Origin: Pezizomycotina sp. ARF18
Lineage: Eukaryota > Ascomycota
Direction of reading: 5' to 3'
NCBI GenBank assembly: GCA_002224055.1
Contig: AZLU01000192.1
Coordinates: 1-26,000 of the forward strand
DNA length: 26,000 nt
Of the stretch, positions 13,432 through 22,240 are shown one piece after another. A program made the translations under genes and the position numbers. Each line of letters begins with the position of its first letter. Positions within the stretch are counted from its first letter, which is position 1. A model generated the notes under the pieces. The model made no database searches and was not told the origin of the DNA. It saw only the letters and a list, made by a program, of their open reading frames with translations.

Positions 13432-15094
13432 ATTAACAAGCATCTGGCATGGAAAGATCACCAAAGAGGAAACCGATAACGGACGTTTCCCACGCTAAAG
13501 AAAAGAAAAACATACATTTATTGAATAAAAAAACCCTCCACGACTTTCCCTTTGGATTTTAGACCGTGCTCAAGGAGTTTTATCAAATTATTTTCTCAAG
13601 ATTGTTACGAATGTTGTGTTGTGTTGTGTTTCTTTTATCTATATAATCCTATTTCCTACTACACACTTATATTCTCAGTCCACCCATTCTAAATCTCCCT
13701 TCCTTCTTTATTCCTTACAGCTCATCAAGCCAAGATCATGAGTCTGAAGATTTAATGCACTCTTTTTTTCCCCCAACGATATAGGTTATCACCGGTAATT
13801 AGGATTTATTTCACTTTTTCTTTCTTTTTCTTCCCTAATCGATCAAGCAAATTATGTTCATCTTACTACGTCTCCATGTATACACTTTCAGACTTTGCAT
13901 TCGCACTACTCTCTTAACCCCTTCACACATTATTCTCCCGACTAATGTATGTTCAACGAATCCCAAATACTTAATACTGGAATCTAAATTTACCCTTGTC
14001 GGAGAAAACTTCTTTTTTTCTGTACCAACGTTTCCTTCCTCTTCAGTACCGCAGTCTTTGTTTTTCCTCTCTTACGTGTGTTGGGATTGCTTTTCGTCGA
14101 GCGAGGTATATTTTAATTTGGGGATGGGTTCTTTTTTTTTTTTTTTTTTTGATGTTGAAAGGTGCTCTATATTGACTTTCATGCATGTTTACTTTTACCA
14201 TTATATTTCTATATATACTTATATTCCGGACCATCTAGCTCGGATCAATTTTCCCCCCCCCTTCGTTTATGTATCTTTTACAATCCCTCTTTTTCTTCTC
14301 TCTATTTTCTTCCTTCTAATGATATCGCAAGGGACGAGCAAACGCCTACATGTATGTCTAGTAATTTAGCTTACCTTTATTTTTTTAACACTTCCTTGTT
14401 ACCTACAAGTTTCATTTTGGCACTACTCTTTTTTTAAAAAATGGATTGGATTTTGTACTATGTGAATAAGCCTTCTTTTTTCAAATCCAGTAGTTTAGCT
14501 TATATATATGAGATTTTATCAAATGCCTGATTGATGCACCTAACCTTCATATCGCAAGAAGAGATGTGGACGATGTGTAAACAAACGCGAAAAGTATACA
14601 CGATATTAAATTGGACAAATTCTTGGAATATGGCTCCCTCTTGTAAGCCAGACATTAGATATTTACGATTAAAGCGGTTGAACCATTTGTTTATGCAAGT
14701 CGTGGATAATTATTATTTTTTATGAATGCCTATTTGGAACAAATGATACTAAAACGATGAATAGTCTGCAGAGTTTTTGCAAGGAGGTTTGGAAAGGACT
14801 ACCAAACATGCCATGCCGCTCATCATTTAAAAAAGAAAAAAAAAAGAAAAAAAGAAAGGATGTTAAAAGAACATTAAAAACGAAGAAAAGAAAAGTGAAC
14901 ATCAAAGAATGCAGATGGGTCAAACTATTAGAATCTACCAACTTTTACCGCTTAAAGAAGAATTGAACTATGCAGGAGTGAGTGGAGGGTGGCGATAAAA
15001 GTGAGTATCCGTATGTAATAACGAAATTGAAAAAAAAAAAAAGTCCTCCCTATAATTCTTTGCCTCCTTTTCTTCCCCGTTCCCCTTTCAACCT
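13432..15094. other. T-rich spacer between convergent genes
   Basis: This contains the 3' untranslated regions of cla4 (plus strand) and of the membrane-protein gene (minus strand). A T-rich 171-codon open frame at 13854-14369 is low-complexity Phe/Ser/Tyr and is not credible. A T19 run lies at 14132-14150 and an A/G-rich run at 14825-14900. No gene was recognised. Confidence 0.6.
14132..14150. repeat. T19 homopolymer
   Basis: Nineteen consecutive T in the cla4 downstream region. Confidence 0.9.
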
Positions 15095-16032
15095 TTAGGT
15101 AACGTTACGGATATCAAGATACTCTCCATCACTGTGCTGCGACGGCGACTGCTCGCGTATCTGCTGCTGCTGACTATCCTCTTCATCCTCTTCGCGCTTT
15201 ACTCCCCGTAGTGCCCACCGACATCTGGAACAACATCATCCTGCGCATCACCACCTTCTTCCTTCTTAACTTCCTCTTCTTCTTTAACGTCAAACGCGAC
15301 TTTCTTCTCCGCCGAAGAACCCGTCGACGACGACCTGCTCAGCGGCAGCGCATCCGTAGCCCCTGCCGTCCGTAATTATAACCACCCCTGTTCTCAGTCG
15401 CAGTGTTATAATCCCTCTTAACAAGTGCCGCTTTATCATTACCATTTCCGATGAGACCGGCGTAGTTAGCCGCCATCCGTGCGATGTAATAGCAGCATAT
15501 AAGGTACACCCACAACCCTCCCCGCAACGACGGATAGTAAAGAGATTGTCGTGAGTAGAGTTAACCCGCGAGACCGATCCAGAAGCCCGCGACGGCTAGT
15601 GCGGCGAGGAGGCAGAAGGAGAGGACGCCGAGGGAGAAGAACAGGAAGAATAGCGTCGGGAGGAGGGCGAAGAGGAGTTGGAGAGCTAGGAAAGACTGTG
15701 TTAGGTTGGGTTAGGTTTGTTTATATTAGTAATGTTCTCTGTGGTTAAGAAAATAGAATAAAACGATAATGGAGTAGAATGGAATAATAGTAAAAAGTTG
15801 ATCATATTGGTAAGCGGAAGGTTTTCTTTCTTACGGCGGTTACGGGCCTGTTGTAGCAAAACCTCCTGACGGAGTTGTACACGTTCTGCCGCGTGTGGTA
15901 GTCGGCCACCGTATCGACGGCGGCGAAGGCCACGCTTCTGATAGTGCGCAGGGATAGGAGCTTTAGGTAGCTATTGCTACCTTTACTGCCGCGACCCGAA
16001 TTTTGTTGCGCTGCTGACGGCGTTGACGGCAT
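15095..16032 (-). CDS. Small membrane protein, promethin/LDAF1-like (lipid-droplet assembly) candidate, two exons
   Basis: The start ATG at 16032 (MPSTPSAAQQNSGRGSKGSN) follows ATCCGA. Exon 1 continues through LRTIRSVAFAAVDTVADYHT to NRPVTA. An intron at 15696-15834 (GTAAGA..CACAG, with CTAAC copies) joins it in phase to SFLALQLLFALLPTLFFLFF, SLGVLSFCLLAALAVAGFWI and, after a one-base loss, a second hydrophobic stretch (LTTISLLSVVAG, LWVYLICCYYIARMAA). A soluble acidic tail follows: KKVAFDVKEEEEVKKEEGGD, then EEDEEDSQQQQIREQ and EYLDIRNVT with TAA at 15095-15097. Total is about 266 codons. The layout (short soluble N-terminus, RPV/FLAL, a dense hydrophobic hairpin, hydrophilic tail) matches promethin/LDAF1, the seipin partner at ER sites of lipid-droplet formation. 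That assignment is by architecture and remembered resemblance; another small ER hairpin protein is possible. Confidence 0.6.
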
Positions 16033-17528
16033 TCGGATGTTATTTGACTGGTTTCCTCTCTCGGCTCAAAGTTTGATAGATTGGAAACAAAGTTCGGATT
16101 CGGTAGAGGAAGATCGAAAGATGAAGTAGAAAGATGAAGTAGAAAAATGAAGTAGAAAAGGGGGAAACAGTAGTAATTTGATAATAAGGTAGGGATGGTG
16201 GTATGTTTTTATAATTCTCAGACTCATGATGTATGTACTATTTGGGGGCGAGATGTATGATGTGATAGGAATGCAGGTTAGGCCTGGTTGCGGCTAAGAA
16301 TGTGGGGGAGAAGAAGAGGGATTTTTAATGACGAATTACTTGTATTATTTAATGGTTCGCCACTAAGATTACACGCAGCTGCTTATCGCTGAAATACACA
16401 CACATGCTTCCTACATAAACAGCGACGAACAATACAATAATAATTTTATTCTAAGCTAGACAGCTTATCAAGAACCTCTTATAATAGAGGATTAAATATG
16501 TATATAAAGTGTTTTCCCCGGATTGAAATCTGTGTCTCAATAATCAAAACGAAGGATAGAAATATCTTGCCAATTGCCTATTATGAATTTGTATTTGTGT
16601 CGTATATATAACGTGGATCGCATGTGAAAACGCCATGTAGTTCACGGCTCGGGATATATACATATAGATAACTCATATTAGAATTGTTATAGGGCAAAGT
16701 GTAGAACGCTAAATATAAAATCGACGAGGTATAGCTAGGACAGGGAAGTAGAATCCATCTCCCCTTCTTCTCTTCTCAGGGAAATAGATATCATGGTTGA
16801 GCTAGAAAAGCTGTCATATTTTATTTAGCCCGTTAGCTTACCCGTTCAACTATCATATCTATTGGCACTATTGCTTTTGAGCGACCGCCAAAGTTTGCTA
16901 CACGTAAGTCACGAATTGCACATATCAGATTATACAATATCTTTAGAAAATTTATTTTTAGGGGGGTGTAAAATAGAACGAACGTTCATATATATTGAAT
17001 ATTCCTGCTATACTATTGAATATACATAGATCCGTCGTTCTGCTGGTAAAAATTTCCAAATGAAAACGAATGACAAGAAGGAACATGCATACCTATTATG
17101 CACACGCAGAGGTGTATATATACTACCTGAGGTAAAAGAAAAAGGATATACATGTAGTCGAAGAAACAATAACGATGGGTATGAGGGGCATTAGAAAATG
17201 AAAATTGGTACCAAATGTGTGCGTAGCTGTGGTATAATCGCACATTTGAACATGCAGTATATAGACTGCAGACATTTAGGTACAGCTAAAGAGTGAATGC
17301 GCAGATATTACTCGTAGGTTAGTGAAGAGAAGTAAGATCTAGCGGGCCTACGCTTAAACCGAGGCAGATAAAAAAAAGAGGGGCAATAACAGAACATATA
17401 CAGACAAACTACAAGAACGAATGACATGTTAAACAGAAGGTATCGAAATGTCTCCTGTACAGGTGACAAAAAAGTAAGTACCGCTATAAGAGCAGCATAG
17501 AGCTGTTGCACAAGATTCATTAGTTTTT
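16033..17528. other. Spacer: promoter of the membrane-protein gene and 3' region of ALAS
   Basis: No gene was recognised in 1.5 kb. It holds a 13-bp tandem repeat at 16117-16155 near the minus-strand start at 16032, and AT-rich sequence with several TATATA runs that is probably the ALAS 3' untranslated region near 17300-17528. Open frames of 70-76 codons here lack conserved features. Confidence 0.55.
16117..16155. repeat. Three tandem 13-bp units (AAAGATGAAGTAG)
   Basis: Two exact copies and a third with one difference (AAAAATGAAGTAG). The repeat lies 85-123 bases upstream of the minus-strand start codon at 16032, so in the 5' untranslated or promoter region of that gene. Confidence 0.85.
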
Positions 17529-19725
17529 TCAGGCGCTAGCAGAGACTGCGTTGCCAAGTTTGGCGGCTTCGGCTTCCAAGAGGGCAGCCTGCACCGGGTG
17601 ATGCTTCATGGCCTTCTGCAATTGCTCCCTGACGAAGAGACCTTCCATTAACGCATCGACGGCGATCTTCTCGCTGGTATTCTTTCGATGACGTCGCCAG
17701 AATAGTCTTCGTCCTCGATTCCGAGCTGCTCGTCGTTCCAGATGTTCTCGACAGGCTCAGCGTCAGCGACACCTACGCCAATGAGACCACCTTTAGCGGC
17801 CCAGTCGCTGGTGCGGGGATCTTGAGGTTGGTCCAGACACTCTCGAGTGCGTTGATGAGCTTGTCGCGGTACTCGGGAGTATGACCAGGCGTAGGGTAAT
17901 GCGCAAGCGTTCCTGCCCGACTGGGACGGTAGGGTAATTGATAGCTTGAACGTAGATGCCGTGGTCCTCGAGAGGGAGTCGGAGGCCCGTTTGGCGAGCT
18001 CGGCATTACCGACTAAGAGAGGGACAATGTGTGACGGGTTAGGAATAACGGGGATGTCGCGAGCGTCGAGCATTTCCTTGACTTCGCGGGTATGGATCTG
18101 CTGGAGACGACGGTCGCCGGCGTAGTTGCGTTGGTATTCGATGGCTGTGCGCGCGCCGGCCATGGTAGCGGGAGGGAGTGAAGTCGTAAAGATAAAACCA
18201 GGCGCCAGGGAGCGGATGGTGTCGACGAGGAGAGTAGACCGGCAATATAACCACCGACGCAACCGTAAGCTTTGCCCAGGGTACCGGTAATGATATCGAT
18301 ACGGTCCATAACGGTTCCGGAGGGACGGCCGTTGGCGTGGGCTTCAAAGTCGAGGTGTTCAGCGACACCGGCACCCGTGGGCCCGTACATACCGACAGCG
18401 TGGACTTCATCGAGGAATGTTATGGCGCCGTACTTGTCGGCAAGGTCGCAGATCTCGCGGATGGGGCCGACGGATCCGCACATGGAATAGACGCTTTCGA
18501 AGGCGATAATCTTGGAACATCGATCGGAAGGGAAGCCAGCTTGTTTTCCAAATCGACGAGGTCGTTATGTTTGAACACCATTTTCTTGGCGCCGGAGTGT
18601 CGGATGCCTTGGATCATAGAGGCATGGTTTGAAGAATCGGAGAGGATGACGCAATTGGGCAGCTTAGATCCTAAGGTAGCGAGTGTAGCGTCGTTCGCGA
18701 CGTAGCAGGATGAAAAGACCAGAGCCGCCGGTTTAGAGTGGAGGTTCGCCAAGGTTTTCTCAAGGGCCACGGCGTGTTGATTGTGACCGGAAATGTTACG
18801 GGTTCCACCGGCACCAGCGCCATAATTATCTAGTGTTTCATGCATGGTCCTGAGGACGTGCTTGTTTCGGCCATCCCAAGCTAAATTTTGCAATTGAAGT
18901 GTCAGTAAATCACCACGTATTTTCCCAACTAAGAATCTCTAGACGATGAGGCGAAATGTATCATGTTTTATTACGTACGTAGTCGTTACTACACCAAACG
19001 GTAACTTTATCCTCCTTGTTGGCCATGTGAGCGCGAGGGAATTCTTGCGCCAGCCTGTTGATGTTGTTGAAATAGCGGTAGGACTTGTCCTTGTGCTTTT
19101 TGTCCAACTCGTTGTAGTAGAAACCTTCATAGTCGAACGCCTTCTTCCTGGAACAATGGAGCGGTCTGGGAGTCTTGTTCGCCTCCCTAGCGAACGATTC
19201 CGCCGCTTGAACGGCCTTCATGGCAGCAGCTCCGTGAGGGCAAATTCCTATATTGAAACAACAAAAAAAAAAAAAAAAACAGTGAGCAACTATCTCGTTC
19301 AATTCCTCGCCCTGACCTAATTCCGTCGACTTCAAATCCTGAATCACATACCCTTGGAAGTGTCGAAGACGCCAGCCTTAAGGTGGATGCTCTCAATGTC
19401 CATGGTACTAGCCTGGGCTTTCAAGCTATCGGTCTGTTGGAGGTTGGTGACCTTGCTAGGGACGACGTAAGCCCTCTTGGAATGGACGCCCGGGCGGTCA
19501 ACGCGGGGGCAGGCAGGTCGGAGCTGGCTGGCGGTGGAATTGCGGACGGACTGACCGCCAATGCCTTGACATGACGGGGCAGCGCTTGGCGATGACCTGA
19601 AGGTTGGACATGCACCCTCCGCCGGGACTCCTGGTGGTAGAAGTGCTCATGGCACGGAGGGCCGACGGGGACGTCTTTTTAAGAAACGGGCACATGGACC
19701 GGGACTGACGAAGGAGCGACTCCAT
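17529..19725 (-). CDS. hemA: 5-aminolevulinate synthase, mitochondrial (haem synthesis), three exons
   Basis: This PLP enzyme condenses glycine with succinyl-CoA in the mitochondrial matrix, the first step of haem synthesis. ATG at 19725 begins [17 protein letters not shown], a basic presequence. CP dipeptides typical of haem-regulatory motifs are at CPFLKK, RCPVM, ACPRVD and GICPHG. Introns at 19248-19351 (T-rich acceptor) and 18881-18978 splice in phase (SKG|ICPHG; CSNDY|LGM). The core reads [77 protein letters not shown], the PLP-lysine segment [36 protein letters not shown] and [16 protein letters not shown]. The C-terminus is [20 protein letters not shown] ending GNAVSASA and TGA at 17529. 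Nine one-base losses, each a shortened homopolymer, break the frame (near 19566, 19555, 18870, 18512, 18238, 17972, 17895, 17816 and 17681). Spliced length of about 667 codons is normal for the family. An essential single-step enzyme with intact motifs argues for sequencing error. Confidence 0.97.
18881..18978 (-). other. ALAS intron 2
   Basis: GTACGT donor and TTTAG acceptor on the minus strand. It joins CSNDY to LGM directly in the conserved N-terminal part of the catalytic core. Confidence 0.85.
19248..19351 (-). other. ALAS intron 1 with T-run acceptor
   Basis: GTATGT donor and TATAG acceptor on the minus strand, with an uninterrupted T run just before the acceptor. It splits the glycine codon of SKG-ICPHG, so the third CP motif is rebuilt right after splicing. 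Confidence 0.85.
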
Positions 19726-19893
19726 CTTTGAATAAATTTTCGACCTTTTTCTTCCTTTCGTTTTTTATGATTTCTATGTTTCTCAAGCGGTATTTCAGTA
19801 TTATTTATAAAATAAAATAAAATAACTGCTCAACGAAGAAGTGAAGTTTATTAGCTTTTAACGCCACCAAAAATGTTACAAACGACGTAAGGC

Positions 19894-19921
19894 AAAAAAA
19901 AAAAAAAAAAAAAAAAAAAAA
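19894..19921. repeat. A28 homopolymer
   Basis: Twenty-eight consecutive A about 170 bases upstream of the ALAS start codon, a poly-T on the ALAS sense strand and thus a possible nucleosome-excluding promoter element. Confidence 0.9.
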
Positions 19922-20286
19922 GAAGCTTAATTCTCCCTCAATTTTGGAAAAACATGAAAATAAAAAGGACGCGCACGTGCGAGATATATATAAAAGAGCG
20001 AACAGTGAAGGCAGATGTTCACATATACCTCCTTTTTTTCCCCTTGCTTTTGATTCTAGAAAACATATATATATATATGGTATAACAAGACTTTCAAACT
20101 TACTGAAGAATATTAACTTATGAACTAAAATCAACAATTCAAGCTAACAATAAAAATATTTAAAAGATTCGGTGATTATAATAAGGTAGAAGCTGGTTGG
20201 ATGGAAAGTGAAGAGGAAGATGGATGGGATAGGAAGGGATTATATAAATAATTGATAAATAATAATTTATATGAAGTAATGCTAAA

Positions 20287-20305
20287 TTTTTTTTTTTTTT
20301 TTTTT
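20287..20305. repeat. T19 homopolymer
   Basis: Nineteen consecutive T followed by CAG. It could be a pyrimidine tract of an unrecognised intron, but no flanking coding sequence was seen. Confidence 0.9.
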
Positions 20306-20396
20306 CAGATATATAACCAACTTCTCTATTTGTGTGGGGACTTTTTTTATTCAACAAAACCTCCTCGGAGTGGATCGCCAGGAATTAATTGCGCTG

Positions 20397-20430
<34 letters not shown>
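20397..20430. repeat. A34 homopolymer
   Basis: Thirty-four consecutive A, the longest run in the window, 91 bases after the T19 run. Confidence 0.9.
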
Positions 20431-20434
<4 letters not shown>

Positions 20435-21237
20435 TACACACATAGGTCAATTAAAGAAGCAGGGAATCAAACTTCCGCGTTCAAAACCGACCAGGTCCTT
20501 TCTCCTCAATTCAGCTCCCGTCGGTTCCTCTGTTTTACTTCTGCTGCTGCCCTCTTTCTTTTCCTTCGCCAATGATACCGGTACTTACTTTTAGTAAACA
20601 ACAGATATGCAATATGCAAGATCAATCGAGGATTGGGTTTATGTTGCGCTGAAAAAAGGACCCTGAAGGACTTTCGCGGCAGGAAATAATTAAAAGAGAG
20701 AGACGGAGAACTTGCGCCGATAAGACTGGCAACTGGCAACTGGCAATTACCCACAACCCACAAGCTTTTATGGATGCAAGAATCTAGGTCCGAAATCTTG
20801 GTTAGGTATAATACAGAAATCTAATTGGCTAGAACGGAAGGGAGAGACTGACTGAACCCTACCTCTTTCCCTTTTCTTCCCGAGGTTGAAAATTTTTTAC
20901 ACCTTTTTGGTTTTTAGGAGCGCGAACATAGGCCTTTCTGCGGAAAAAAAAAGAAATATACACCGTGAAATAAATATTGAATCATATCACGCTTCTTCTC
21001 TACTAGAGTGGAAATTTCTAGATTCAGTATTGCTTCCTCCGCTTATCTTGCCCTTGCCCGGCTTCCCATGCGAACCTTTTAGCCCTTATCAGAATTCACA
21101 GCTTTTGCATTGAACCCGCTTACTTACTTCGGTAAAAGGACAAGGGCCGTCACAGGTATAAATGCATGTAAACTTGGAAGGAAAAGAGAAAAGCTGAAGG
21201 CGGAGAGATTTATTCCTCAATGCGGGTTGTGCGCATT

Positions 21238-21567
21238 TCAAATGCTAGAGATGTTATTAGCTGGGGGAGCTACTGGCTGGTAGTATAAGTGCCGTACGAA
21301 CTCAAGGGTTGGAGAATGAGCCCGAAGAAGATTATAGAGAATGCTTCCAAGTTCCTGCTCTGAATATTTCTCAACAAACGATAACAATATCAAAGCAATT
21401 GCGATGTGCTCTTGTTTTGAAGCGCAATTGAGTAGCAATAACAAGAATGAATTGAATACTAAAATCAAACAAACTGAAAAGCTTAAAGATAGATCAACCG
21501 TCTTATCTTCATCTTGTCCGGAGACGGAACATTTCCAGGTTATCCGCATTCGCTCTATTTGAGGCAT
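21238..21567 (-). CDS. Doubtful 109-codon open frame
   Basis: The frame starts MPQIERMRITWKCSVSG, passes a Phe/Leu-rich stretch that could be an intron or membrane segment, and ends with EHIAIALILLSFVEKYSEQE, LGSILYNLLRAHSPTLEFVR and LYYQPVAPP. The second half has protein-like composition and could be an exon remnant of a helical domain, but I recognise no family and no partner exon. It may be spurious. Confidence 0.2.
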   Translation of the reverse strand: MPQIERMRITWKCSVSGQDEDKTVDLSLSFSVCLILVFNSFLLLLLNCASKQEHIAIALILLSFVEKYSEQELGSILYNLLRAHSPTLEFVRHLYYQPVAPPANNISSI

Positions 21568-22240
21568 TTTTTACTCTAATCGTGTTGTTCTCCGTTGCTT
21601 TTAGTGTGTGAAACCTAAAACTAAAGAACCCTAGCGAGACATTTGGGACCCGCAAATGTTATGCAGACCTCTTGTGTGCTTATAGAAGTTTTCTCCGGCC
21701 GATTTATGATACTAGCTTGGCGGCCTAGTTCGGCACATGAGGAAGCAGGAACAGAAAAAAAACCTGGAGCAAAATATTGTGGGGCACGGCACGTCAAGAG
21801 AAAAGATAAAAAGGGAAGGGCGAGTTAATTGTATACTCCGCCTACGTGCACAGGTGCGAATAGATAGCTACCTGTTCGTTAAGGATTCGTCATTGCATAT
21901 GCAGCTGAGGTTGAAAAGTAGTCCCGTTCAGGAAGGGCCGGGAAGCCGAGAGCCAGGGAATGTTGAGAGGGGTGAAGATATATTTATATATTATTACTAT
22001 AAACTACTCTAATATGTATGTGTTCTGTCGTGCCCCAGCAATCCTAAGCAAGGGCAGGGCAGGACGACAGCTACCGCTCTGGATGTTAAATAAAGCAAAA
22101 GGAAAATAATGATTGACATGATGCCGCTGTAATCACCACAAAAACGTGCTCGAAGCTCGCTGTCGTCGCATGAGCTTAAAAAGAAAAGAAAAGATAAAGA
22201 AATACGTGGCCATGCCGTAACTCAACGTCAATTTACATTA

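Larger units (their letters stand above)
19726..22240. other. Gene-poor spacer with long A and T runs
   Basis: ALAS upstream region on the left and the 3' region of the BTB-like gene on the right. Contains A28 (19894-19921), T19 (20287-20305) and A34 (20397-20430). Apart from a doubtful 109-codon minus-strand frame at 21238-21567, nothing resembling a gene was recognised. Confidence 0.5.

Noticed and set aside
13854-14369. 171-codon plus-strand open frame
   Set aside because: It is Phe/Ser/Tyr-rich because the DNA is T-rich, with a run of Phe from a T19 homopolymer. It lies in the downstream region of cla4 and no domain is seen.
17648-18262. 204-codon minus-strand frame as a separate gene
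   Set aside because: It is a fragment of ALAS that changes frame at lost bases.
17529-19725. ALAS as a pseudogene
   Set aside because: All frame breaks are one-base homopolymer losses, catalytic motifs and splice phases are intact, and the enzyme is essential, so sequencing error is the simpler reading.
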